From positions 1,860,001-1,924,000 of the forward strand of contig NZ_JBFRYB010000001.1 of the NCBI RefSeq assembly GCF_040892595.1: DNA of 64,000 bases, written 5' to 3'. Below the pieces are notes generated by a model. That model made no database searches and had not been told where the DNA came from. It was given only the letters and a program-made list of their open reading frames with translations. Source of the DNA: Zhongshania sp. R06B22. Lineage in GTDB: Bacteria; Pseudomonadota; Gammaproteobacteria; Pseudomonadales; Spongiibacteraceae. A program made the translations under genes and the position numbers. Each line of letters starts with the position of its first letter. Position 1 is the stretch's first letter. This document shows, in pieces, positions 17,303 to 26,097 of this stretch.

Positions 17303-18310
17303 TCACTTTGAATACTCCTCGCGATATTCTTTCGGGCTCAAACCGGTCCATTGCTTGAAGGCTTGTGAAAAAGCGGCCGTATCTGAATAGTTAAGTTGAT
17401 CTGCAATTTCCGAAATACGTGGGTGAGATGTTGTCACTAATAATTTCGTAGCATATTCAGTTCTACACTGCTTTAGAATTTGCTGATAGGTGGCGCCTGT
17501 CTTATTTAGTGAGTACCTGAGTTGACGTTCCGACATCTTAAGTTGGCGGGCAATTTCCTCTTTTGACTTAGGGAACCTGATATTTTCCATGACAAGCTGA
17601 GTGACTCGCTCCTTAATACTAATCGAGCCTAGGGCTAAATCTTTTTTTGCGTGCAGTTCTTCCTGTAATTGTTTAAACGTCGCAATGTCAGCTGAGGGAT
17701 TTGGAGAATTCAGCGCTGAGATTGTAAAGCGTATAACCGTTTTTTTATCACCAATCTTTACGGTCGTGCCCAAAGCCTTGCTCAGTTCGTCTATAGGCCA
17801 GCTAATGCCTTCGCGTAATTCAACGTCAGATAAATTTCGTGTTCTACCAGTGATTAGTGAGAGCTCTTTGTTAGAAGCGATTAAACAAATTATTGTCAGG
17901 ACACTTTCCGCAGCCGGTGAAATGGCGACATTGGGGGAGAATGTTACGAAGCCCTGGTCGACAATGCTGGATTCAGATAACGATATGCTAACTACCGGTA
18001 CTATGAGTTCTGCAAGCTCAATCAGAAACTTAACTGCTTCGAACGCAGAAGGTGCGACCTTTACGCCAAGACTCAGGTAGCCTGTAGATGAAACTGGGAG
18101 GGCACTTGCGAGCGCAAGCACAAGGTATTCATAACGGGGAAGTGTAGCAACTGCCTCGGCTATCACTGGAATGATGCTAGCGTCATCCACCTTCGAGTGT
18201 TCCGAATGGCTTGATAGGTGTTTGAGCACCTCGAAGGGTATTACTACTCCTTCTGCATTAGCTGCTATAGCAAGTCGTTCGGCTATTTGACTATAGAGGG
18301 TCGATTTCAT
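17303..18310 (-). CDS. AraC-family regulator (arabinose-binding-like N-domain)
   Basis: A regulator with the OruR-type layout: a long N-terminal ligand domain and a C-terminal double helix-turn-helix (ISIKERVTQLVMENIRFPKS ... YSDTAAFSQAFKQWTGLSPKEYREE). I take ATG 18308-18310 (335 residues, MKSTLYSQIAERL), the usual family length. The frame stays open upstream to 18445 (380 residues), but the extra stretch looks unlike the family and covers an 11-bp tandem repeat that is better read as promoter DNA. It lies between the catabolic operon and the divergent P450-TonB-START-SDR module, and could control either; its base composition is AT-rich like the latter. Confidence 0.82.
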   Translation of the reverse strand: MKSTLYSQIAERLAIAANAEGVVIPFEVLKHLSSHSEHSKVDDASIIPVIAEAVATLPRYEYLVLALASALPVSSTGYLSLGVKVAPSAFEAVKFLIELAELIVPVVSISLSESSIVDQGFVTFSPNVAISPAAESVLTIICLIASNKELSLITGRTRNLSDVELREGISWPIDELSKALGTTVKIGDKKTVIRFTISALNSPNPSADIATFKQLQEELHAKKDLALGSISIKERVTQLVMENIRFPKSKEEIARQLKMSERQLRYSLNKTGATYQQILKQCRTEYATKLLVTTSHPRISEIADQLNYSDTAAFSQAFKQWTGLSPKEYREEYSK

Positions 18311-18378
18311 ACCAGATACCAAGTCTTTGTATGTGAATGGGCTAGTCGTAAGTATCGCTTTGTCTTGTTCGTTGAGAT

Positions 18379-18400
18379 TGACATAAAAATGACTTAAAAA
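18379..18400. promoter_or_regulatory. Tandem repeat TGACWTAAAAA x2 upstream of the P450 module
   Basis: TGACATAAAAA and TGACTTAAAAA lie back to back with an 11-bp period, and TTGACA at 18378-18383 can act as a -35 element for plus-strand transcription towards the P450 gene. A TGTCA at 18410-18414 gives an inverted partner to the first TGACA. The position between the AraC start and the P450 start suits an activator site. Confidence 0.4.
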
Positions 18401-18511
18401 CGTACAAATTGTCAGTTTCAACAACTTTACGGCGGTTTGGAACATAGAGTCAATGGTTCGATGCTTTTAATCTATCTGCTCGACGAATTCTATTGAATGC
18501 TGAGGAAGCCA

Positions 18512-19864
18512 ATGAGCTCTGTGAGTGCGAGTAGTAATAATTCAAATCAGGCGAAATTAGATTTACCGGCGCCTTCTGTATCAGGCCTGCGTTTGGGGCT
18601 CGAGTACTGGTTTCGTCCCGAAGTATTCATGAGTCGACTAGAGTCGCTTGGTGATAGGTTTTTGATGCCGTTACCGGGATTTCCAACGTCTGTTGGTCTG
18701 ACTTCACCGGAAGACGTACGAAAAATTTTTGCTGGTGATCAAACGGCGCTTCACTTCGGTGAGGCACTGGGAAAAGTTTCGCCGCATCCTGTCTTGCTTG
18801 GTGAAAATTCCATTAGTTTTAAAGATGATGAGCCACACCTCGAAGATCGAAAATTGATGTTGCCTCATTTTAGCCGCGGCGCAGCAAAAAAATACGAATA
18901 CATTTTTGCTAAAAAAACTGAGGAGCACATGGCGCGCTGGCCGCGCGGCAAGTCGTTCTCTTTTCATCAGGCAATGATGGACCTAACATTAGACATAATT
19001 GTTGACGTCGTAATGGGGGTCACGCAGCCAACTAGAGCAAGACGTCTTCGCAGGGCAGTGTTAGATATGGTGTCCGAAGTAGGCAGCATTGGTTTCCTTT
19101 TCTCGACGATCGTTGCCGTTTCAAAAGGTGGCCGCTGGGATGGAAAATATAAGAAGCTTCGTGCCGCAATTGCTGACGGCGATAATATTCTACTGGAAGA
19201 AATGAATGAGCGTCGTGCATCAGGGGACGAGCAGCGGGAGGATGTGTTGGCGGTTTTTTTACAGATGCAGAGCGATAATCCCGAGAAAGTGACTGATGAA
19301 TACATATTTGAAGCACTGCGCACGATGTTAATTGCAGGATATGAAACAACAGCGTCAACGCTTGGATGGTTGGGAGAAAGAATATCGCGTAATCCGCGTG
19401 TAGTAACCGAGATCGAAAGATCTATCGAAGATGACGATTATACCTATGTAGAAGCAGTTTGTTCTGAAGCGCTGAGATCTCGTCCGGTCTTGCCCTTCAC
19501 TGGACGTTTGGTTGTTAAACCGGTCGATCTTGGTGCTGGCTTGGTGCTAGAACCCGGGATGCTTGTATTTACTATGATGACTTTGTTGCACCATCGGGAA
19601 GACGTTTATCCCAATGCAGAAGAATTTAGGCCTGAACGTTTTCTTGAAAAGAAAGTTAGCCCTTATGAAATGATTACATTTGGTGGCGGTTTGCGACGCT
19701 GTTTGGGGGCGCCCTTTGCTGTTTCCGAGATGCACGTAATTATTACGACGATTTGCCGAAACCTACATTTTGAAACAACAAATAAGCCCTCTGAGCGAAT
19801 CGCTCGTCGCAGTATAACTTTGGTGCCATCTAAAGGAGCTCAAGTAGTACTTAGTGAAAGATAA
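18512..19864 (+). CDS. Cytochrome P450 of the START/TonB module
   Basis: A 450-residue soluble P450. I-helix AGYETTAS (about 275-282), ExxR as Glu319-Arg322, heme loop FGGGLRRCLGAPFA with Cys397. Start ATG 18512 is chosen for its GAGG site; an ATG 15 bp earlier is in frame. The sequence is not close to the P450 at 3783 (different I-helix and heme-loop style) and recalls CYP110/CYP135/CYP138-like proteins, by eye only. It is the first gene of a plus-strand set with a TonB receptor, a START protein and an SDR; only 25 bp separate it from the receptor. No redox partner gene is nearby. Confidence 0.9.
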   Translation: MSSVSASSNNSNQAKLDLPAPSVSGLRLGLEYWFRPEVFMSRLESLGDRFLMPLPGFPTSVGLTSPEDVRKIFAGDQTALHFGEALGKVSPHPVLLGENSISFKDDEPHLEDRKLMLPHFSRGAAKKYEYIFAKKTEEHMARWPRGKSFSFHQAMMDLTLDIIVDVVMGVTQPTRARRLRRAVLDMVSEVGSIGFLFSTIVAVSKGGRWDGKYKKLRAAIADGDNILLEEMNERRASGDEQREDVLAVFLQMQSDNPEKVTDEYIFEALRTMLIAGYETTASTLGWLGERISRNPRVVTEIERSIEDDDYTYVEAVCSEALRSRPVLPFTGRLVVKPVDLGAGLVLEPGMLVFTMMTLLHHREDVYPNAEEFRPERFLEKKVSPYEMITFGGGLRRCLGAPFAVSEMHVIITTICRNLHFETTNKPSERIARRSITLVPSKGAQVVLSER

Positions 19865-19889
19865 TAATAATTTAAAAAGGAACGGTTTT

Positions 19890-22175
19890 ATGGATTGGAA
19901 AATTGTAGGGCTGGCGTCTCTGTTGTGTATCTCAAGTTCTCATGCGGCCAAGCTAGAGGAAGTTTTGGTCACTGCGCAGAAACGATCTGAAGACGTGCGT
20001 GATGTACCAATCGCCATCTCTGTTATTTCTGGCGACGATATGCGCGATGCGGCGATCTCAAACTTCAATGATCTTGCGTTATTTTTGCCAAATGTTTCAA
20101 TCAATACCGATTTTAATGCACTCTATCTCCGAGGGATTGGTACTTCTGAGTTGAATGTCATTGGTGAACAGTCCGTTGCATATATTATTGATGGCGTTTA
20201 CGTTTCGCGTTTAGATTATCTCAAGCCTGGGTTTATGGATTTGGAAAGGATAGAAATCCTCAAGGGACCACAAGGTACATTGTTTGGGCGAAATGCTACG
20301 GGCGGTGTAATAAATATCACAAACGGAACCCCGACAGAAGACTGGTATGGGCTGGCGAGCGTAACAAAGGGTGATAGGAATATAGAAGAAGTAGAGGGCA
20401 TTATTTCTGGCCCTATTACTGAGTCATTGAGATTTAGGCTTGCAGGTAAGCAACGGGATGAAGATGGTTCTGGGTATAGCACAACTAGTGATGATACGCT
20501 TGGTGATAAAGCGCTCAGTCAGGCTCGTGCAACTGTGGTGTGGGATATCACTGATTCGTTGAGTGCCAAACTGTCTTACACGAAACTGGACTATGATATT
20601 GGCGTGTGGCTTGGAAGTGAGATTTCCTATGCGCCAAACGATCAAATAACGTCACTGCTGGATGCAGACTATGAAAGTAATATGGATCGGAATTCTAGTC
20701 TCAAAAAAGGTAATCAGAGTAAGGGTAAAGGTCGGATAGTTCCATTGGAACTAAACTGGGATGTTGGTGAGTACGTGATCACATTGGTGTCGGCGATTAC
20801 AGAACTTAACGATAGCCAAGGTGGTGACATTGATGCAACAAATGCGGACTATATAGCATTAAGCGGTAGTGCGAAGTCCAAGCAGTGGAGTGAGGAGCTT
20901 CGATTAACGTCGCCTCCAGGTGTGTTTGAGTATGTGACTGGGCTTTACTACTTTAAGTCAAGTATCGAGACTGAGTTGACTATGCCTGCTTTTATAACTG
21001 GAGTAACCGGGATAACTGACGCCTTGTTGAGCAATCAAACTGGGGGCGTATTAGACCCTGTTCTTGCACCGGTATTTGGGGGAATTCCTGATCTTGACCT
21101 AGTTACGGGTCCGCTAGATACATTCTATGGTTTTACTGATATTGAAACCACCTCGATAGGCTTGTTTGGGCAAGCAAAATGGAATGTGTCGGATTATTTC
21201 GCACTTATTTTTGGCCTGCGCTATTCGGAAGACGAGAAGCTCGGGTCGAGCTATTCAAACCACGGTTCCCCATTGCCATTATTTGAACTATTGGCTGGGC
21301 CAGAATATTCCGTGTTAAATAAAAGCATAATTGATCGTGACGTATCGCCAAAATTTTCCGTGATATGGGATCCTCTTGAAAGCGTTTCAATGTATTTTAC
21401 TTACGCGGAAGGGTTTCGCTCCGGTAGCTTTAATATTGCCGCATTGTCGGCAGATGAGGTTACATTCGATGCCGAAACTTCCGTCACGGTGGAGGCGGGG
21501 ATTAAAACCGAGCTGTTTGATGGTTCTACTCGCTTTAACTTAGGTGCATTCCATACTCGCTATTATGACTACCAGCTAGCAACGTTTACAGGTTTTGGCT
21601 ATGCGACGGCAAATGCGGCTGAGGTCGTATCAAAAGGATTCGAAAGTGATATCACCACGATGCCAATTGAAAATTTGTTGATAGTCGCTAGTGCTGGGTA
21701 CAACGAAGCGGAGTTTGAGGATTTTAAGAATGGTGGTTGTCAGACTCGGCCTTTGTCAGAGGACCCTACTCCTACTGGCTTGGCTGTTTTACCCGAAGAG
21801 GTTTGCGATCTTAGTGGTCGTCCGATCCACAGAGCTCCCGAGCTAACTGGGAGTATCAGGATTGACTATAGCTTCACTCCATTTGATCTGCCATTCAGTA
21901 TTGGCGTCGGCGTCGATGCGACATTCAAAGATTTCGAATATATGGATTCTGATCTCGACCCGCTGGATTCCCAAGGGGCCTACTGGCTTTACAATGCACG
22001 AGTTGGGATCAAATCTTTAGACGATAGGTGGAGGTTCGATATTCATGGTAAGAACCTAAGCGATGAACTGATAAAGACATTCAGCGGTGACGCAATTTTG
22101 CAGCCAGGCTCACATGCAGCGCTTACCAATTCGCCGAAGTACTTTTTTGCGACGTTAAGATATACATTCAATTAG
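19890..22175 (+). CDS. TonB-dependent outer-membrane receptor
   Basis: A 761-residue receptor. The start at 19890 gives a short signal peptide (WKIVGLASLLCISSSHA) after an AAGGAA site; the frame is open to 19854. The TonB box EEVLVTAQKR follows at once. The plug shows ILKGPQGTLFGRNATGGVI (about 131-149) and the barrel ends in KNLSDELIK and a final strand FFATLRYTFN. The last residue is Asn, not the usual Phe or Trp. It belongs to the large group of receptors without an iron-uptake context found beside catabolic genes in marine and sphingomonad bacteria, where hydrophobic compounds or sugars are imported. Paralogous to the receptor at 48253, sharing DLDPIDTQ/DLDPLDSQ near the C-terminus. Confidence 0.92.
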   Translation: MDWKIVGLASLLCISSSHAAKLEEVLVTAQKRSEDVRDVPIAISVISGDDMRDAAISNFNDLALFLPNVSINTDFNALYLRGIGTSELNVIGEQSVAYIIDGVYVSRLDYLKPGFMDLERIEILKGPQGTLFGRNATGGVINITNGTPTEDWYGLASVTKGDRNIEEVEGIISGPITESLRFRLAGKQRDEDGSGYSTTSDDTLGDKALSQARATVVWDITDSLSAKLSYTKLDYDIGVWLGSEISYAPNDQITSLLDADYESNMDRNSSLKKGNQSKGKGRIVPLELNWDVGEYVITLVSAITELNDSQGGDIDATNADYIALSGSAKSKQWSEELRLTSPPGVFEYVTGLYYFKSSIETELTMPAFITGVTGITDALLSNQTGGVLDPVLAPVFGGIPDLDLVTGPLDTFYGFTDIETTSIGLFGQAKWNVSDYFALIFGLRYSEDEKLGSSYSNHGSPLPLFELLAGPEYSVLNKSIIDRDVSPKFSVIWDPLESVSMYFTYAEGFRSGSFNIAALSADEVTFDAETSVTVEAGIKTELFDGSTRFNLGAFHTRYYDYQLATFTGFGYATANAAEVVSKGFESDITTMPIENLLIVASAGYNEAEFEDFKNGGCQTRPLSEDPTPTGLAVLPEEVCDLSGRPIHRAPELTGSIRIDYSFTPFDLPFSIGVGVDATFKDFEYMDSDLDPLDSQGAYWLYNARVGIKSLDDRWRFDIHGKNLSDELIKTFSGDAILQPGSHAALTNSPKYFFATLRYTFN

Positions 22176-22392
22176 GCTTACAGGGATGCTAGCTCCCCGT
22201 TTATTTTAGTTGGTTATTCTGTGGATAATACTTTTATGTTGCACCTATATGAACGATTACGTTTGGTGGATTCAGTTGGTCGTTACTCGTGACGATATTA
22301 AAGAATTATTTGGATAAAAGGAGCTGGTTTTAAGAGTCTTGGCATTCTTTTAGCTCCGCTATTAGGCAGTATTGTGAGTCAAGGTAGAGTGT

Positions 22393-23058
22393 ATGTTGTT
22401 TTTGAATAGATTTATTTTGACATGCTTGTCATTGTTTCTTTTAGTCGATTCCTCTTTAGCTAATGATTGGCGGCTAGAGCGGGACGAGGGTGCTGTCCAA
22501 GTTTACAGTCGTGCGGTTGAGGGCTCTTCTATTCGAGCCGTGCGTGGGGTGACTTGGATTGATTCATCACTTATACGCATAGTAAATTTACTTTGGGACC
22601 CGACGGTTAGGCCTACCTGGGATAAATACTGTGGTGAAACTTATACTTTAGAGTCTCGATCCGCCAGAGAGAAGTTTGTGTACGTGCATACTGAATTACC
22701 TTGGCCAGTGAGAGATCGAGATATGGTCAACAGTGTTACTTGGGAACAGGCACCTGATACCTTGGTAGTAACTATGCGTGCGGTTGCTACGAAAGGTTTT
22801 CTTCCTAGAAAGAAAGATCGTGTTCGTGTGGTGCAGTCTTGGAGTACTTGGACGTTAACACCATTATCTGGAGGAGGTGTTGCGGTAGAATTTAGTGCTC
22901 ATATTGATCCAGCCGGACCGTTACCATCTTGGCTGATAAATACCCTCTCAGTTGAATCTCCCTACGATATTTTGAAGCGTTTACGAGGCCCGTTAGCTAA
23001 TCATCAGATTCAGCGAGATTTGATCGGGGTGATTACGGAGATTCATGGGAACGGCTAG
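22393..23058 (+). CDS. Secreted START-domain lipid-binding protein
   Basis: A 221-residue protein with a signal peptide (hydrophobic LFLNRFILTCLSLFLLVDSSLA) and one START domain. START-like landmarks: an N-terminal NDWRLERDEGAVQVYSR strand, WDPTVRPTWDKYCGETYTLE, ELPWPVRDRDMVNSVTWE, and a C-terminal helix LSVESPYDILKRLRG that would close the pocket. START domains bind sterols, phospholipids and other hydrophobic ligands. With a signal peptide it should act in the periplasm, ready to take a ligand from the TonB receptor encoded 217 bp upstream. Function is inferred from fold and neighbours. Confidence 0.85.
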   Translation: MLFLNRFILTCLSLFLLVDSSLANDWRLERDEGAVQVYSRAVEGSSIRAVRGVTWIDSSLIRIVNLLWDPTVRPTWDKYCGETYTLESRSAREKFVYVHTELPWPVRDRDMVNSVTWEQAPDTLVVTMRAVATKGFLPRKKDRVRVVQSWSTWTLTPLSGGGVAVEFSAHIDPAGPLPSWLINTLSVESPYDILKRLRGPLANHQIQRDLIGVITEIHGNG

Positions 23059-23164
23059 CTATTACTAATCCAGCAGAGACTGCAAGATAGTATTTTAAGA
23101 GGCTAGGAAGTGTATAGGTATTTGAGTTCGTACCATGTCCTGTATATAGATTAAAAGGAAATCG

Positions 23165-23968
23165 ATGAATAAATTTACGAGCAAGGTGGCCGTAATCACT
23201 GGTGCAGGCTCTGGCATTGGACGGGCATTGGCAAAGCAGCTTGCAGCTGAGAACGCTCGTTTAGCGCTGTCGGATATCAACGCAGTGGAGCTTGAGAAAA
23301 CCTGTCATTCTTTGCCTGACGGCTGCGAATTTCGCTCCTACGTACTTGATGTGTCATCTCGTGAAGCTGTGTATGCCCATGCAGTTGAAGTTGAACAAGA
23401 TTTTGGTGCCGCTCACTACGTATTCAATAACGCAGGTGTCGATATGATCGGAACGATCGAGAATATGGAGATTGATGAAATCGAGTGGCAGCTGAATGTT
23501 AATCTCTGGGGCGTTATTTATGGTTGTAAAGCTTTCTTGCCCATAATGCGTCGTCAGGGGGAGGGCAGCTTAGTGAACATTAGTAGTGTATTTGGTCTGG
23601 TCAGTTATCCAGCTCAGGGAGCCTATAATATTTCTAAATTTGGGGTGCGCGCATTGACAGAGTGTCTTTGGCGAGAGCTGGAAGGAAGCGGCATAAATAC
23701 CGTCTGCGTTCATCCGGGTGGTATTAAAACTAATATCGAAAAAGGTGGCAGGAGAACGCGTAACGCTGGCCCACAGGAGGCTGAATTTACAAAAGCGGCT
23801 GACGCGTTGTTGGTAACGCCTCCAGAAAAGTGTGCGGAGGATATCCTTAATGGTATACGCCGTGGAAAACGTAGGATTTTGACTGGCCACATGTCTAGCA
23901 CGCTTTTTTGGCTTTCGCGTCTATTGCCTAACCACTACCACCGAGTAATCAGTTGGCTGTCTCCCTGA
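23165..23968 (+). CDS. Short-chain dehydrogenase/reductase
   Basis: A 267-residue classical SDR. Rossmann motif TGAGSGIGRAL (about 12-22), NNAG (FNNAGVDMIG), catalytic Ser in NISSVFG and the YNISK pair (Tyr and Lys four apart). Position after the beta-strand SDI (ALSDINAVELE) suggests an Asp for NAD rather than NADP binding. Length and the C-terminal hydrophobic stretch (FWLSRLLPNHYHRVISWLSP) fit membrane-associated alcohol or hydroxysteroid dehydrogenases. Good ribosome-binding site AAGGAAA. Last gene of the P450-TonB-START module; it would oxidise the alcohol a P450 creates. Confidence 0.87.
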   Translation: MNKFTSKVAVITGAGSGIGRALAKQLAAENARLALSDINAVELEKTCHSLPDGCEFRSYVLDVSSREAVYAHAVEVEQDFGAAHYVFNNAGVDMIGTIENMEIDEIEWQLNVNLWGVIYGCKAFLPIMRRQGEGSLVNISSVFGLVSYPAQGAYNISKFGVRALTECLWRELEGSGINTVCVHPGGIKTNIEKGGRRTRNAGPQEAEFTKAADALLVTPPEKCAEDILNGIRRGKRRILTGHMSSTLFWLSRLLPNHYHRVISWLSP

Positions 23969-24149
23969 TCGATTTGAATGACACCTGAATGATTTCATAA
24001 TAGGTGATATCTTTGCTGGTATTGCCATAACGGTATTTGGAAGTAGCGAGCTGACCATATGATGATAAATTAGATGCCATAATTGCCGATATTAATGTCC
24101 GCTTTTTCTAGTTCCAGCCATTAAATACACCAATAACTAAGACCAAATC

Positions 24150-25916
24150 CTAAAACCGCTTCTCAGTTGTGATCCGCCACTGGTAGTTAGAGATACCGTC
24201 GCTGCGATCCAGTGGTTTTACCAAATCGACATGAAGTATGCCGTGTGAGCCTTCTTCTTTATTGCCTGTTCGGGTAGGGGAGAAGCGCAGCCCTAGACCG
24301 ACGTCTTTAATCCAGCCTCGATCTTTCTCTGAGACTGCTAGGCTGGGGTCGTTAAGATTGTCGCCCCAGGCGCGGCCCGCATCAAAGAAGACCGCAGCGC
24401 CAGCGTGAAATAGAGAGAACCATTCCCGCTCGCCAAAAAAGTGCTGTTCCATGGTGAAGAGGATTTTACGATCCCCGCTTTGAAAGTGACTGGGATAGCC
24501 TCTGAGGCCGGTGTCGCCACCTAAAACAATATTATGATCTTCATAAAGATTGTAGCCTTTCATGCCGGACAACTGGGTTAGAAATTGGCCATTGCTGATG
24601 TTTTTCCAATACCAAGACACGGCAGTTTCAAATACGCTATCTACCAAGCCGTGATCGGTGTAGCGGCCGTTAAATGAAATATTATGTAAGATCATGTGCT
24701 TGTCGCCCAGCATGGTTCCTACTGAGTTTTCGGCTTGAATAATATAGCCGTCATCTGGACCATCTATATTCGACGCGGCGTAACCGAAGCGAGCACGAAA
24801 TTGGTTCCCGAGGTTGAAATATTCTGCCCTGTTTATTTGTTGAACATTAGTGGTCTTGATGAAGCCGTCGTGAATGTTCTGATATTCAATCCATAGACTA
24901 TCGTCAGAGCGATTTTCAGGTAGCGCTACGGCGCTGAGGCTATCGTTATTTTCACTGAACTCGTCTTCTTCCTTGCTGATACCGAGTATTAGACGGCGAG
25001 CAAATTGATTGTCTTCCGATAGCTCCTCTATTCGTCGCCCATAATATATTGAGTTAAGGGTTTTTTGGTGGTCAAAGCTGGCCACTTCTTCGCCGGCAAT
25101 ATAGTTGGACTCCGACATGATGGTGTCATCGTGATTTATTTCTCCCGTCCATTTGGTACTTAAATCTAGAAAGGGGCGGTTAAGGGTAATGCGCTTTTCA
25201 ATGCCGTCGTCGTTGTCTGAGTATCGTAAACGCAGTTGGCTGTTATAGGCGCCGGTGTTGGGGTCGTGGTAGTCGAGCACACTGCCAGAGCGGAGTTCGT
25301 TGCTAAAGTGCATTAGCGACACGGCCTTACCTGTTCCCAAGAAATTACTATCTTCAAAGCCGTAGCTAGAATTGCTATTGCCACCCGAGCGGGAGAAGCC
25401 GATTTTGGGTTTTAACGTCCACACATCGCGAACAGAAACGTCAATGTCAGCCTGATTTGAACACGGTGAATACACGGTATCGATGCTAGCCTGATTAAGA
25501 TAGCGGCGAGTGTTCAAGGTTCGTTCGCTGGTATCTACTAAGGTTTGGTTTAAGGGGGTGTTCTCTTCGAATAGTAAGTCATCTCGAATGACTTCTGGCC
25601 TGGTTGTAATATGTAGGCGGTTGGCTAAGCGAAATAGCCAGTTGTTTTCTTTGGGGTCGCTTTCGTCAAAAATTTGATTAACATTTATATTAATGGCGTT
25701 AATAGTGGCCTGTTGATTTACTTGGCGGACATTTTCTTCTGGGCTAGATATTGGTTCTGTATTTCTGGGTTTGCTGATGTCTTTATCGTTTAAATCGACT
25801 TTGAGATCACACTCAGTTTCTGAACTAGCCTTATTGCTAGACTGAGCATATATGGCCGGGCAGATGCCAAAGCCCACAAGCCCAATGAAAACGACCAGCC
25901 GAGCGCGATGAAGCAT
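24150..25916 (-). CDS. BamA/TamA-family outer-membrane protein with a single POTRA-like region
   Basis: A 588-residue Omp85-fold protein with a signal peptide (VVFIGLVGFGICPAIYA). About residues 60-150 (VLN-type segments EENTPLNQTLVDTSERTLNTRRYLNQ) resemble one POTRA domain; the rest is a 16-strand-type barrel. The loop-6 motif appears as GLRGYPSHFQSGD, and the protein ends in Phe (RITTEKRF), the standard assembly signal. It is clearly smaller than BamA or TamA (800 and 580 with three POTRAs) and is not next to bam, tam or phospholipase genes. Possible roles are protein insertion or lipid handling at the outer membrane; unknown. Confidence 0.82.
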   Translation of the reverse strand: MLHRARLVVFIGLVGFGICPAIYAQSSNKASSETECDLKVDLNDKDISKPRNTEPISSPEENVRQVNQQATINAININVNQIFDESDPKENNWLFRLANRLHITTRPEVIRDDLLFEENTPLNQTLVDTSERTLNTRRYLNQASIDTVYSPCSNQADIDVSVRDVWTLKPKIGFSRSGGNSNSSYGFEDSNFLGTGKAVSLMHFSNELRSGSVLDYHDPNTGAYNSQLRLRYSDNDDGIEKRITLNRPFLDLSTKWTGEINHDDTIMSESNYIAGEEVASFDHQKTLNSIYYGRRIEELSEDNQFARRLILGISKEEDEFSENNDSLSAVALPENRSDDSLWIEYQNIHDGFIKTTNVQQINRAEYFNLGNQFRARFGYAASNIDGPDDGYIIQAENSVGTMLGDKHMILHNISFNGRYTDHGLVDSVFETAVSWYWKNISNGQFLTQLSGMKGYNLYEDHNIVLGGDTGLRGYPSHFQSGDRKILFTMEQHFFGEREWFSLFHAGAAVFFDAGRAWGDNLNDPSLAVSEKDRGWIKDVGLGLRFSPTRTGNKEEGSHGILHVDLVKPLDRSDGISNYQWRITTEKRF

Positions 25917-25981
25917 GATCTGGACTACCTATTCATTATCCTTGAGTTAGCCAAGCTATACCTCAATTGTTAAGCCTTACT

Positions 25982-26014
25982 TAAGGCTCGGCAAAGGCTC
26001 GCTAAAGGCTTGGC
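25982..26014. repeat. Three tandem 11-bp repeats
   Basis: Units TAAGGCTCGGC, AAAGGCTCGCT and AAAGGCTTGGC run back to back in the divergent gap between the Omp85-like gene and mscS. The 11-bp period is near one helical turn, so it could be a protein-binding array, or a minor slippage repeat. Confidence 0.5.
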
Positions 26015-26097
26015 TTTATGAAGCGGGCGAGAATTTAGCTCAAGGGTATGGTATTTGCTTTGTATTCTATTAACTCGGTCACTCTTGGGTCGCCTAT

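Noticed and set aside
17601..18080. 159-codon plus-strand open frame inside the AraC gene
   Set aside because: Antisense shadow of a clear AraC coding sequence.
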